A DNA stretch of 50,984 bases from Listeria_A hofi (GCF_963575615.1 NZ_CAUYTL010000025.1:1-50984); one strand, 5' to 3'; shown: positions 1 through 8,756, counted from the first letter of the stretch. A program made the numbers and translations. Notes: a model not told the origin generated them from the sequence alone.

Positions 1-71
1 ACGGAAGTTAAGCTTTTCAGCGCCGATGGTAGTAGGGGGCTTCCCCCTGTGAGAGTAGGTCGTCGCCGGGC
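1..71 (+). rRNA. rrf: 5S rRNA, 3' part (cut by window start)
   Basis: The first 71 bases match the 3' two thirds of a Firmicutes 5S rRNA: the ACGGAAGTTAAGC block, CGCCGATGGTAGT, the GGGGGC/CCCCC hairpin arm, GAGAGTAGG and the terminal CGCCGGGC. The 5' end lies outside the window. It is probably the last gene of an rrn operon that reads into this region, since a terminator follows directly. The 3' end is placed at the end of CGCCGGGC and may be off by one or two bases. Confidence 0.95.
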
Positions 72-85
72 AATGTACATATTTT

Positions 86-124
86 GAAAACACTAAACGA
101 TATAAGGTTTAGTGTTTTCTTTGT
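86..124 (+). terminator. Terminator of the rRNA operon
   Basis: Perfect 13-bp stem, GAAAACACTAAAC (86-98) with GTTTAGTGTTTTC (107-119), and an 8-base loop. A T-rich stretch follows. It sits 15 bases after the 5S end. Confidence 0.85.
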
Positions 125-127
125 TTG

Positions 128-160
128 AGAGCTAATTCTTTGCAATTAGGCTCTTTTTTT
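128..160 (+). terminator. Second terminator-like hairpin, overlapping the ctsR promoter
   Basis: AGAGCTAATT (128-137) pairs with AATTAGGCTCT (144-154) with one bulged G, followed by seven to eight T. It would back up the rRNA terminator. Its loop and 3' arm contain the presumed -35 box of the ctsR promoter (140-145), so the two signals share bases. Confidence 0.65.
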
Positions 161-193
161 TAGTATAATTAAAGTCAAAAATAGTCAAAGTCA
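140..193 (+). promoter_or_regulatory. ctsR promoter with CtsR operator
   Basis: A -35 box TTGCAA (140-145) and a perfect -10 TATAAT (164-169) are 18 bases apart. Directly downstream, over the expected start point, lies AGTCAAA-N3-AGTCAAA (173-189), which fits the known CtsR heptad operator; a further GTCA follows at 190. Binding there would block transcription initiation. This predicts autorepression of the ctsR-mcsA-mcsB-clpC operon and heat induction, as established for Listeria and Bacillus. Confidence 0.9.
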
Positions 194-217
194 GTGTGGT
201 GAAAGGAGTGCATCCTT

Positions 218-676
218 ATGAAGAATATATCGGATATTATTGAGGCTTATTTGAAGCAGGTTCTTGAGGCTAGTGAGGCTGTTGAGATTAAGCGAAGTGA
301 GATGGCGGATCAGTTTCAGTGTGTGCCTTCTCAGATTAATTATGTGATTAATACGCGCTTTACGATGGAGCGTGGCTATTTGGTTGAGAGTAAGCGTGGT
401 GGTGGTGGCTATATTAGAATTATTAAGGTTAAAATGAATGATAAATTGCAGTTGTTAGACGCCATTATTGTGATGGTGCATGAGAAGAAGGTGTCGCAAA
501 ACTTTGCGGAGGATGTCTTGCTCAGATTGTTGGAGGAAGAGGTTGTTTCTAAGAGAGAGGCGCGTTTGATGCTGGCTGCGATGGATCGGAATGTGATTGC
601 TTTGCCTTTACCTGAGCGTGATATTGTTCGAAGTCGGATGCTTGAGGCGATGCTTGAGGCATTGAAATACGAGTAG
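218..676 (+). CDS. ctsR: CtsR, heat-shock gene repressor
   Basis: 152-aa transcriptional repressor of class III heat-shock genes (clp genes). The N-terminal winged helix-turn-helix ends in the glycine-rich wing RGGGGYIRI (residues 60-68), which is the family hallmark and contains the arginine targeted by McsB. The C-terminal half is the helical dimerisation region. The ATG at 218 has AAAGGAG at 202-208. Length equals the family norm. It is the first gene of a four-gene operon and is expected to repress itself through the tandem GTCAAA site at 173-189. Confidence 0.96.
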   Translation: MKNISDIIEAYLKQVLEASEAVEIKRSEMADQFQCVPSQINYVINTRFTMERGYLVESKRGGGGYIRIIKVKMNDKLQLLDAIIVMVHEKKVSQNFAEDVLLRLLEEEVVSKREARLMLAAMDRNVIALPLPERDIVRSRMLEAMLEALKYE

Positions 677-686
677 GAGGCGTTTT

Positions 687-1196
687 ATGATTTGTCAGAG
701 TTGTGGGGAGAATGAGGCGAATATTGAAATTAGGCATGAGTTTAATGGACAGACGTTCTCGGTATTTTTGTGTAAGGGGTGTGCGGAGGCGCAGAGTATG
801 GCTTATATGGAGGAGCAGGTGGCTGAGAATAGTGTAGACTTCTTGAGTTTATTGCAGAAGACGCCGGAAAAAGATGTCGAGATGCTGGAGTGTGAGTATT
901 GTGGGATGTCTTTGCAGGCGGTGATGGATTCGTCTAAACTAGGCTGTGAGCATTGTTATGATAAGTTTGCAGAGAATGTGATGCAGATGGTAGAGCGGGC
1001 TCAAAATGGGAATAAGGCCCATGTTGGGAAGGTTCCGCTTGCTGAGAAGGAAGTTTTGGCGGTGGAGGAACAGTTGCAGGTTTTGCAGGATCGGATTGTT
1101 TTGCTGATTGCTGAGGAGTCTTTCGAGGAGGCGGCGGTGGTTCGGGATCAGATTAAGGCTTTGAAAGAGGATGGAGCTGGTTTGGGTGGGGAATGA
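687..1196 (+). CDS. mcsA: McsA, zinc-binding activator of McsB
   Basis: 169-aa adaptor that activates the protein-arginine kinase McsB and helps CtsR control. Four CxxC pairs are visible: CQSC, CKGC, CEYC and CEHC. They form two zinc modules in the first 95 residues. A UVR-type coiled segment (about residues 130-160, with EEAAVVRDQIKAL) lies at the C-terminus and resembles the UvrB/ClpC linker motif. The start at 687 has GGAGG 6 to 10 bases upstream. It sits 10 bases after ctsR and ends just before mcsB. Confidence 0.95.
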   Translation: MICQSCGENEANIEIRHEFNGQTFSVFLCKGCAEAQSMAYMEEQVAENSVDFLSLLQKTPEKDVEMLECEYCGMSLQAVMDSSKLGCEHCYDKFAENVMQMVERAQNGNKAHVGKVPLAEKEVLAVEEQLQVLQDRIVLLIAEESFEEAAVVRDQIKALKEDGAGLGGE

Positions 1197-1200
1197 GCAT

Positions 1201-2214
1201 TTGTTTGAACCGGTGCTTAGTTCTTGGTTGAAGTCGGATGGGCCGGAGAATGATGTTGTGATTAGTTCGCGGGTGAGGTTGGCTCGAAACTTTAAGGAAT
1301 GGAACTTTTCTGGCGCTGGTTTGGAGCTGTTGGAGCGCATTCGTGAGGTGTTTGGTGACGGTGAATTTCCAATTTTGGAGATGGGGGATTTGTCGTTGTT
1401 ACAGCGCGGAATGCTTGTGGAGCGGCACTTGATTAGTCCAGAGCTGATGCGTCGGCATGAGTTTGGTGCGGTGATGATTAGTAAGGATGAAAAGGCGAGT
1501 GTGATGTTTAATGAGGAGGATCATATTCGGATTCAGTGTATGGCGCCTGGGCTTCAGTTGGAGCATGTGTTGGATGCGGCATTTAAGTTGGATGATGCAT
1601 TTGAGAGGAAAATGCCGTATGCTTTTGATAAGCGGTTAGGGTATTTGACGACATGTGTGACGAATGTTGGAACGGGTCTTAGGGCTTCTGTGATGGTTCA
1701 TTTGCCGGGATTAGTTGCAACAAAACAGTTACAAAAAACGATAGAAGCGATTAGAAGGTACGGTTTTGTGGTAAGAGGAATGTATGGGGAAGGAAGTCGG
1801 CCTGCAAGCAATATTTTTCAGATTTCAAATCAAGTGACATTGGGGAAGACGGAGCTTGAGATTGTGCAAAATTTGTCTGATGTGATGGAGCAGCTTATTA
1901 TGCAGGAACGGGTTTGCCGAACCAAATTGAAACAAAAGTTCCATATTGTGATGGAGGACAGAATTTTCAGAGCATATGGGATGTTGAAACATAGTCGGAT
2001 ATTGGCACAGAAAGAAGCAGCGGACGCTATTTCTGACTTGCGATTAGGAGTGCAGATGGGATATATTGAGCATATACCTAGTCAAAAGGTCAATGAACTG
2101 ATATTATTTTCGCAACCAGCTTTTTTACGAAAGTTTGCGCAGCGGGATATGAATGAATTGGAAGAAAAAGTGATTCGGGCTGCAGCTATCCGGGATATTT
2201 TGGATACATACTAG
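1201..2214 (+). CDS. mcsB: McsB, protein-arginine kinase
   Basis: Phosphotransferase with the guanidino-kinase catalytic fold. It phosphorylates arginines, marks proteins for ClpCP and inactivates CtsR. The N-terminal SSRVRLARN (near residues 22-30) is typical of phosphagen kinases. The reading frame is open from an ATG at 1171 inside mcsA, but that ATG has its purine-rich sequence immediately adjacent with no spacing. I place the start at TTG 1201 (MFEPVLSSWL), which begins like known McsB, avoids the overlap and has GGTGGGG (1185-1191) at good spacing. That gives 337 aa. The start is inference; the identity is secure. Confidence 0.92.
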   Translation: MFEPVLSSWLKSDGPENDVVISSRVRLARNFKEWNFSGAGLELLERIREVFGDGEFPILEMGDLSLLQRGMLVERHLISPELMRRHEFGAVMISKDEKASVMFNEEDHIRIQCMAPGLQLEHVLDAAFKLDDAFERKMPYAFDKRLGYLTTCVTNVGTGLRASVMVHLPGLVATKQLQKTIEAIRRYGFVVRGMYGEGSRPASNIFQISNQVTLGKTELEIVQNLSDVMEQLIMQERVCRTKLKQKFHIVMEDRIFRAYGMLKHSRILAQKEAADAISDLRLGVQMGYIEHIPSQKVNELILFSQPAFLRKFAQRDMNELEEKVIRAAAIRDILDTY

Positions 2215-2242
2215 GCTTCGAAAATTGGAGGAGGAAACTACC

Positions 2243-4765
2243 ATGATGTTTGGAAGATTTACACAGAGAGCGCAGAAAGTATTGGCTTTGTCACAGGAAG
2301 AAGCTATGAGATTAAAACATAGTAATTTGGGAACGGAACATATTTTGTTAGGGCTAGTTCGTGAGGGCGAGGGTATCGCTGCGAAGGCGTTATATGAGCT
2401 TGGAATTAGTTCAGACAAAGTGCAAAAGGAAGTAGAGAGTTTGATCGGTGAGGGTGAGACTGCCGTGCAAACGATTCAATATACGCCACGTGCGAAAAAA
2501 GTGATTGAGTTGTCGATGGATGAGGCGCGTAAACTTGGTCATACGTATGTCGGCACGGAGCATATTTTGCTCGGTCTGATTCGAGAAGGTGAGGGAATTG
2601 CGGCTCGTGTGCTTGGAAATCTTGGTGTTAGCTTGAACAAGGCGCGCCAACAAGTATTGCAATTGCTTGGTGGCGGGGATGGGGCGGCTTCTGGCCGTTC
2701 TACTAATACACAGGCGACACCGACATTGGATAGCTTAGCGCGGGACTTGACGGTGATTGCTCGGGAAGAGAATTTGGATCCTGTGATTGGCCGTTCGAAG
2801 GAAATTCAGCGTGTGATTGAAGTGCTTAGTCGCCGTACAAAGAATAATCCTGTCTTAATCGGAGAGCCTGGGGTTGGTAAAACCGCAATTGCAGAAGGTT
2901 TGGCGCAACAGATTGTGCATAATGAGGTTCCGGAGACGCTTCGGGGAAAACGCGTGATGACGCTCGATATGGGGACAGTTGTTGCGGGCACGAAATATCG
3001 TGGAGAATTTGAGGATCGCTTGAAAAAAGTGATGGACGAGATTCGCCAGGCTGGAAATGTGATTTTGTTTATCGATGAATTGCATACGTTGATTGGTGCT
3101 GGTGGCGCGGAAGGTGCAATTGATGCATCGAACATTTTGAAACCTTCGCTTGCTCGTGGTGAGTTGCAATGTATTGGTGCGACAACGCTTGATGAATACC
3201 GGAAATATATTGAAAAGGATGCAGCGCTTGAAAGACGTTTTCAACCGATTCGTGTAGAGGAACCGACTGTGGAGGAATCTATTCAAATCTTGCGGGGGCT
3301 TCGAGATCGTTATGAGGCGCATCACCGTGTTGCAATTACAGATGGCGCGCTTGATGCGGCTGTGAGGCTGTCGGATCGTTATATTTCGGATCGTTTTTTG
3401 CCAGATAAAGCAATCGATGTGATTGATGAGGCAGGATCTAAGGTTCGTTTGAAGGCTTATACGACGCCTGCGAATGTGAAGGAAATGGAATCCAACTTGG
3501 CCGAACTGAAAAAAGAGAAAGATGCTGCGGTACAAGGTCAAGAGTTTGAGAAAGCGGCTTCGTTGCGCGATAAGGAACAACGGTTAAGACGTGAACTTAC
3601 GGAGAAGAAGAAGGATTGGCATGAGAAGCAAGGCCAGGATAATAGTGAGGTAACGGAGGAGGTTGTTGCAGAGGTTGTTGCAAGCTGGACTGGTATTCCG
3701 GTTACGAAGCTAGGAGAGACGGAAACGGATAAATTGCTAAATATGGAGTCGTTGCTTCATAAACGTGTGATTGGTCAAGATGAGGCAGTTAAGGCGGTTT
3801 CATTGGCAGTAAGACGTGCACGGGCAGGGCTTAAAGATCCGAAGCGTCCGATTGGGTCGTTTATCTTCTTAGGACCTACTGGTGTTGGTAAAACTGAATT
3901 GGCGCGAGCGGTTGCTGAATCGATGTTTGGCGATGAAGAAGCAATGATTCGCATTGATATGTCAGAGTATATGGAGAAATTCTCGACGGCGCGTCTTGTT
4001 GGGGCTCCTCCAGGTTATGTCGGTTATGAAGAAGGTGGGCAATTAACGGAAAAAATTCGCCAAAAACCTTATTCTGTTGTCCTATTAGATGAGATTGAAA
4101 AAGCGCATCCTGATGTATTTAATATGTTGTTGCAAGTGCTAGATGATGGACGTTTGACCGATTCTAAAGGTCGGGTTGTTGATTTCCGAAATACGGTTAT
4201 TATCATGACGTCAAATATTGGAGCACAGGAGCTGAAGGATGATAAATCAGTTGGCTTCAATGTTTCTGATATGACGAAGGACCATAAGGCAATGCAACAC
4301 CGGATGTTGCAGGAACTAAAAAAAGCGTTTCGGCCTGAGTTTATTAACCGGATTGATGAATCGATTGTTTTCCATTCATTGGATGATAAGGAATTGAAGC
4401 AAATCGTGACATTGCTTACAGAGCAGTTGACGAAGCGTCTGGGTGAGCGCAATATTCATGTTAGCTTGACAGAGAGTGCGAAGGCTAAAATTGCGAAAGA
4501 TGGCTATGATCCAGAGTATGGAGCTCGTCCGCTGAAACGGGCGATTCAGAAAAATATCGAGGATCGTTTGTCGGAGGAGCTATTGCGTGGAACGGTCAAA
4601 GTTGGCGATACGGTTGTTATTGGGACTAAAGCTGGTGAGTTGACGGTTCAGGTGAAGGAGAAGAAGAAAGTCGCTCCTAAGAAGAAAACCACAACGACTG
4701 CTACGAAGACAAAAGCAAAGGCGAAACCGAAAACAAAGACGGCTAAGCCTAAGAAATCGGAATAA
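2243..4765 (+). CDS. clpC: ClpC, AAA+ unfoldase of the ClpCP protease
   Basis: 840-aa Hsp100 ATPase that unfolds substrates, including arginine-phosphorylated ones, for ClpP. Two Clp-N repeats span residues 1-145. The first AAA module has Walker A GEPGVGKT (207-214), the UVR-like M-domain lies near 421-448, and the second module has GPTGVGKT (544-551). ATG 2243 (MMFGRF) is chosen over the upstream in-frame 2225 because GGAGGAGG (2227-2234) fits it. The odd part is the C-terminus: residues about 804-840 form a lysine/threonine/alanine/proline tail of low complexity. Remembered homologues are about 810-820 aa, so the protein is somewhat longer than usual. Confidence 0.97.
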   Translation: MMFGRFTQRAQKVLALSQEEAMRLKHSNLGTEHILLGLVREGEGIAAKALYELGISSDKVQKEVESLIGEGETAVQTIQYTPRAKKVIELSMDEARKLGHTYVGTEHILLGLIREGEGIAARVLGNLGVSLNKARQQVLQLLGGGDGAASGRSTNTQATPTLDSLARDLTVIAREENLDPVIGRSKEIQRVIEVLSRRTKNNPVLIGEPGVGKTAIAEGLAQQIVHNEVPETLRGKRVMTLDMGTVVAGTKYRGEFEDRLKKVMDEIRQAGNVILFIDELHTLIGAGGAEGAIDASNILKPSLARGELQCIGATTLDEYRKYIEKDAALERRFQPIRVEEPTVEESIQILRGLRDRYEAHHRVAITDGALDAAVRLSDRYISDRFLPDKAIDVIDEAGSKVRLKAYTTPANVKEMESNLAELKKEKDAAVQGQEFEKAASLRDKEQRLRRELTEKKKDWHEKQGQDNSEVTEEVVAEVVASWTGIPVTKLGETETDKLLNMESLLHKRVIGQDEAVKAVSLAVRRARAGLKDPKRPIGSFIFLGPTGVGKTELARAVAESMFGDEEAMIRIDMSEYMEKFSTARLVGAPPGYVGYEEGGQLTEKIRQKPYSVVLLDEIEKAHPDVFNMLLQVLDDGRLTDSKGRVVDFRNTVIIMTSNIGAQELKDDKSVGFNVSDMTKDHKAMQHRMLQELKKAFRPEFINRIDESIVFHSLDDKELKQIVTLLTEQLTKRLGERNIHVSLTESAKAKIAKDGYDPEYGARPLKRAIQKNIEDRLSEELLRGTVKVGDTVVIGTKAGELTVQVKEKKKVAPKKKTTTTATKTKAKAKPKTKTAKPKKSE

Positions 4766-4772
4766 GTGATTT

Positions 4773-4817
4773 AAAAAGTGATGGGAATCTGAAATTGGAT
4801 TTTCATCACTTTTTTGT
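4773..4817 (+). terminator. clpC operon terminator
   Basis: AAAAAGTGATG (4773-4783) pairs with CATCACTTTTT (4804-4814), followed by more T. It begins 8 bases after the clpC stop and closes the ctsR operon. Confidence 0.85.
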
Positions 4818-4889
4818 TATCGCTTGTGTTGGAGTGGACTTCAAGGATTATACTACTGTGGAAGGCATAATTGTTAGGAGGATAAATAG

Positions 4890-5891
4890 ATGGAATATAT
4901 GAAATTTGGGAACACGGGCATGGATGTTTCGCGGATTTGTTTGGGAGCAATGGGATTTGGTGATGCAGAGAAGTGGACGCATAAGTGGGTTTTGGATGAG
5001 GAGCACAGTCGGCCGGTAATTAAGAGAGCGCTTGAATTAGGGATTAATTTTTTTGATACGGCAAATATTTATTCGTTGGGCGAGAGTGAGAAAATTCTTG
5101 GGAAAGCGCTGAAAGATTGGGGGAACAGGGAGGATATTGTTTTGGCAACGAAAGTACATCAGATTATGCGCCCCGGTAAGCCGAATGGTGGCGGGCTTTC
5201 GCGCAAGGCGATTTTAAGTGAGATTAACCATAGTTTGGAACGGTTAGGAACAGACTATGTAGATTTGTATATTATTCATCGATGGGATTATGAGACCCCC
5301 ATTGAAGAGACGATGGAGGCGTTGCATGATGTGGTGAAGTCTGGGAAAGCGCGTTATATTGGAGCGAGTGCGATGTATGCGTGGCAGTTCCAGAAGGCTC
5401 AGCGTGTGGCAGAGCGCAATGGTTGGACGAAATTTATTTCGATGCAAAATCATTATAATATGATTTATCGGGAGGAAGAGCGTGAGATGGTGCCATTTTG
5501 CCGGGATGAAAAAATTGCTTTGATGCCGTACAGTCCGCTTGCTTCTGGTCGCTTAACGCGTGATTGGTCGGAAACTAGTTTGCGTTCAGAGACGGATCAT
5601 GTGCAACACTCGAAATATGATGGAATGATGGAATCGGATCGCGGGATTGTGGAGCGAATAGCGGAAGTTGCGACAAATCGTGGCGTGACGCGTGATAAGA
5701 TTGCGCTTGCTTGGTTGCTAAATAAGGATCAAGTGGTTTCTCCGATTGTGGGTGCACAAAAAGAAAGCCATCTCGAGAGTGCGGTGGCTGCGCTTGATAT
5801 TAAGTTGACCGCGGATGAGATGAGCTATTTGGAGGAATTGTATGTACCACATCCATTAGTTGGACTGATTCCAGATCCTCGTAATGCATAA
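4890..5891 (+). CDS. Aldo/keto reductase
   Basis: 333-aa NAD(P)H-dependent oxidoreductase of the aldo/keto reductase superfamily, TIM-barrel type. The catalytic tetrad is recognisable as Asp56 (FFDTAN), Tyr61, Lys88 (LATKVH) and His130 (YIIHRWD). The C-terminal SPIVGAQK-like segment binds the cofactor phosphate. The start at 4890 has AGGAGG 8 to 13 bases upstream. It is monocistronic in appearance, with a terminator before it and its own weak -10 (TATACT, 4849-4854). In remembered L. monocytogenes order clpC is followed directly by radA, so this gene and rph look inserted. The substrate cannot be predicted. Confidence 0.9.
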   Translation: MEYMKFGNTGMDVSRICLGAMGFGDAEKWTHKWVLDEEHSRPVIKRALELGINFFDTANIYSLGESEKILGKALKDWGNREDIVLATKVHQIMRPGKPNGGGLSRKAILSEINHSLERLGTDYVDLYIIHRWDYETPIEETMEALHDVVKSGKARYIGASAMYAWQFQKAQRVAERNGWTKFISMQNHYNMIYREEEREMVPFCRDEKIALMPYSPLASGRLTRDWSETSLRSETDHVQHSKYDGMMESDRGIVERIAEVATNRGVTRDKIALAWLLNKDQVVSPIVGAQKESHLESAVAALDIKLTADEMSYLEELYVPHPLVGLIPDPRNA

Positions 5892-5898
5892 TGTGGAG

Positions 5899-5999
5899 CT
5901 CTCCCTACTCTAACTATACCATTTAAAATTGCTAAAATATAGACTTTTATTATTTTTTGTAACTGGTAAAATGGGGTAGTATATGAATAGTTGGGAGAG
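5899..5999 (+). promoter_or_regulatory. Inverted repeat that can mask the rph ribosome binding site
   Basis: CTCTCCC (5899-5905) is the exact complement of GGGAGAG (5993-5999), the Shine-Dalgarno of rph. AACTAT (5912-5917) complements ATAGTT (5987-5992), and ACC/GGT add further pairing. A transcript entering from the aldo/keto reductase gene could therefore hide the rph start. A possible local -10 (TATGAA, 5982-5987) lies between the arms; a transcript from it would lack the left arm. The regulatory role is inference. Confidence 0.4.
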
Positions 6000-6006
6000 A
6001 TGTTGA

Positions 6007-8613
6007 ATGAGCTCATTTGTTCTAGATTTTCAGGAAATGACGGATAGGGAACTGCTACTTGTTGGCGGGAAAGGACTAAACCTTGGCAAATTGTCAAAAA
6101 TTCAAGGGGTTCGTGTGCCAACAGGTTTTTGCGTGACGACAGAAGGATTTCGATTGGCAGTGGAAAAGAACGATTCGTATCAAGCTTTGTTGGCCGAACT
6201 TGCCGATTTGAGTGTCGAGGATTTAGAGCGAGTTGCCGAAATTAGTAGTAAAATCCGGGAGCTTATTGAAGGGATAGTAATGCCTTCTGAGATTGGGCGT
6301 GAGGTGGCGCGTTACCTTTCTCGATTTGGTGAAGAGGACGCTTATGCAGTTCGTTCTAGTGCAACCGCAGAGGATTTACCACAGGCGTCTTTTGCTGGGC
6401 AGCAGGATACGTATTTGAATGTCATTGGGGTAGAGTCGATTTTGCAACATATTAGCAAGTGTTGGGCATCATTGTTTACTAATCGTGCGGTGATTTACAG
6501 GATGCAAAATGGATTCGATCATCGCCAAGTTTATTTAGCGGTTGTGATTCAAAAAATGGTTTTTCCAGATGCTTCGGGGATTTTGTTTACGGCTGACCCG
6601 GTGACGGCAAACCGAAAAATGGTGTCGATTGACGCGAGTTTTGGACTGGGTGAGGCGCTCGTTTCGGGGATTGTTTCGGCGGATTCATACAGGATTCGGG
6701 ATGGCGTAATTGTGGATACAATGGTTGCTACTAAAAAATTGGCGATTTATGGAGATCAAACTGGGGGAACATTGACGCGGGAGCTCGATGTGACGCAGCA
6801 AACAGAACAGGTTTTGACGGCGGAGCAGATTTTAGAGTTGGCGCGGATTGGTAGGCTACTTGAAGGATATTTTGGTGGGCCTCAAGATGTGGAGTGGTGT
6901 TTAGCAGAGGGGCTTTTTTATATTGTGCAAAGCCGGGCGATTACAACGCTTTATCCGATTCCAGTGGCGGATGATGATGCGAACCGGGTGTATGTGTCTG
7001 TGGGGCATCAGCAAATGATGACGGATGCGATGAAGCCGTTAGGATCTGATTTTTATTTGATGACAACACCGGCTCCGATGCGAGTCGCTGGTAGTCGGCT
7101 GTTTGTTGATATTACGGGGATGTTGGCGAGTTCGGCTGGGCGAGATAACTTAGTGAATAATTTGGGGCAGTCGGATCCTTTGATGAAAGACGCTTTTGAG
7201 ACGATTATTGCACGGGAGTTTGTGAAGGCTGTGCCAAATGATGAGAAAGTGCTAAACGTTGCGCCGACGGAGGAGAACTCAGATATTTTTCGGGCGCGGA
7301 TTGAAAATGATCCAGAGATTCCAGTGGCATTGATAAGTGATAGCCAGGCTTCACTTGAGGTGTCGAAGCTTGAAATGGAGCGGAAGTCTGGGACGGATGT
7401 TTTTGATTTTATTGTGGAGGATTTTCAAGTTTTGAAGAAGTATTTGATGAATCCACAGAGTAGTGCGGTATTTTTGACGGCTATGGAGGCGTCTACGTGG
7501 TTGAATAATAAGATAGAGGTTTGGCTGGGGGAGAAGAATGTCGCGGATGTTCTGTCTCAGTCGGTGCCGAACAATATTACATCGGAAATGGGGTTGGCAT
7601 TGCTGGATGTAGCGGATAGGATTCGGCCGTATCCTGAAATTGTGTCGTATTTGGAGCATGCGAATGAGGAAGATTTTTTGTCCGAGCTGAGCCGGTTTGA
7701 TGGGGGTGAGGCGTCTGCGCATGCGATTCGGGATTATCTTGCCAAATATGGTATGCGTTGTGCAGGGGAGATTGATGTTACGAAGGCGCGTTGGGTGGAG
7801 AACCCCGCGATTCTAATTCCGATGATACTAAGCAATATTAAGAATTTTGATGCTGGTGCCAGTGCGATGAAATTTGAGCAAGGACGACATGAGGCTTTGG
7901 AAAAAGAGCAGGAAATTTTGGCACGATTGAAGTTGTTGCCGGGCGGTGAGTCGAAAGCGCTGGAGGCGGAGCGTGTGATTCGCTTGATTCGAAATTTTAT
8001 GGGGTACCGGGAATATCCGAAATATGCGATGATTAGTCGCTATTTTATCTATAAGGAAGCTTTGATGCGCGAGGCTAGGAAGCTAGTTGAACTGGGTATT
8101 ATTCATGAAAGTGGGGATGTACATTATCTTCATTTTACGGAATTTCGCGATGTGGTTGAGACCGGAGAAGTGGATTATCGGGTTATTGATGCGCGCAAAC
8201 AGGCATACGAATTGGATAAGAAATTGACGCCGCCGCGTATTATCACTTCGGATGGAGAAGTTATTTCTGGGAGCTATGTTCGAGAGGAGATTCCAGATGG
8301 CGCACTGGTTGGTTTGCCGGTTTCAGCTGGAACAATCGAGGGACGTGCGCGAGTTATCTTGAAAATGGAAGATGCCGATTTGGAACCAGGGGATATTTTG
8401 GTTACGGCTTTTACGGATCCGAGCTGGACACCGCTTTTTGTATCAATCAAGGGTTTGGTTACAGAAGTTGGTGGTGTCATGACGCACGGTGCGGTGATTG
8501 CTCGCGAGTACGGATTGCCAGCAGTGGTAGGCGTTGAAGGGGCCACGAAGCTGATTTCAGATGGGCAACGGATTCGAGTGCATGGAACGGAAGGGTATAT
8601 TGAATTACTGTAA
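6007..8613 (+). CDS. rph: Rifampin phosphotransferase
   Basis: 868-aa dikinase-like enzyme that inactivates rifamycins by phosphorylating the ansa chain with ATP. Order of parts: ATP-grasp domain (about 1-315, with VGGKG and Lys22, and AVRSSATAEDLP with Arg116), a helical rifamycin-binding domain in the middle, and a swivelling His domain with THGAVIAREYG (catalytic His827 by count). Length and sequence follow the Listeria enzyme (about 867 aa) rather than true PEP synthases, which are shorter. The start at 6007 has GGGAGAG at 5993-5999. It has its own terminator at 8615. Phosphoenolpyruvate synthase is the common mis-annotation for this family. Confidence 0.93.
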   Translation: MSSFVLDFQEMTDRELLLVGGKGLNLGKLSKIQGVRVPTGFCVTTEGFRLAVEKNDSYQALLAELADLSVEDLERVAEISSKIRELIEGIVMPSEIGREVARYLSRFGEEDAYAVRSSATAEDLPQASFAGQQDTYLNVIGVESILQHISKCWASLFTNRAVIYRMQNGFDHRQVYLAVVIQKMVFPDASGILFTADPVTANRKMVSIDASFGLGEALVSGIVSADSYRIRDGVIVDTMVATKKLAIYGDQTGGTLTRELDVTQQTEQVLTAEQILELARIGRLLEGYFGGPQDVEWCLAEGLFYIVQSRAITTLYPIPVADDDANRVYVSVGHQQMMTDAMKPLGSDFYLMTTPAPMRVAGSRLFVDITGMLASSAGRDNLVNNLGQSDPLMKDAFETIIAREFVKAVPNDEKVLNVAPTEENSDIFRARIENDPEIPVALISDSQASLEVSKLEMERKSGTDVFDFIVEDFQVLKKYLMNPQSSAVFLTAMEASTWLNNKIEVWLGEKNVADVLSQSVPNNITSEMGLALLDVADRIRPYPEIVSYLEHANEEDFLSELSRFDGGEASAHAIRDYLAKYGMRCAGEIDVTKARWVENPAILIPMILSNIKNFDAGASAMKFEQGRHEALEKEQEILARLKLLPGGESKALEAERVIRLIRNFMGYREYPKYAMISRYFIYKEALMREARKLVELGIIHESGDVHYLHFTEFRDVVETGEVDYRVIDARKQAYELDKKLTPPRIITSDGEVISGSYVREEIPDGALVGLPVSAGTIEGRARVILKMEDADLEPGDILVTAFTDPSWTPLFVSIKGLVTEVGGVMTHGAVIAREYGLPAVVGVEGATKLISDGQRIRVHGTEGYIELL

Positions 8614-8614
8614 G

Positions 8615-8643
8615 AAGAGAGGGCGTGATTGCCTTCTTTTTTT
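8615..8643 (+). terminator. rph terminator
   Basis: AGAGGGC (8618-8624) pairs with GCCTTCT (8631-8637), with A/T pairs extending the base. A run of eight T (8636-8643) follows. Confidence 0.75.
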
Positions 8644-8756
8644 ACGTGAAAAAGTGAGAATCTGGTTTGAAAATGGAATTTTGATGTTGGGTGATTTTTA
8701 GTGTGAAAAGTGTGGTAGAATAGGGACAGATATGAAATTTGGAAGGTGATTTAAAA

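Noticed and set aside
1171..1200. ATG 1171 as the mcsB start
   Set aside because: It overlaps mcsA by 26 bases with no spaced ribosome binding site. TTG 1201 gives the family N-terminus.
549..1340. Minus-strand ORFs opposite ctsR and mcsA
   Set aside because: Low-complexity, proline/serine/leucine-rich translations opposite clearly conserved genes, with no ribosome binding site. They are shadows of G-rich coding strands.
2855..3580. 241-aa minus-strand ORF opposite clpC
   Set aside because: Long, but it is antisense to the conserved AAA+ domain; the composition is arginine/isoleucine-rich and no start signal is present.
6007..8613. Annotation as phosphoenolpyruvate synthase
   Set aside because: The domain order and the sequence through the middle region match rifampin phosphotransferase. 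PEP synthases are shorter and differ in the central domain.
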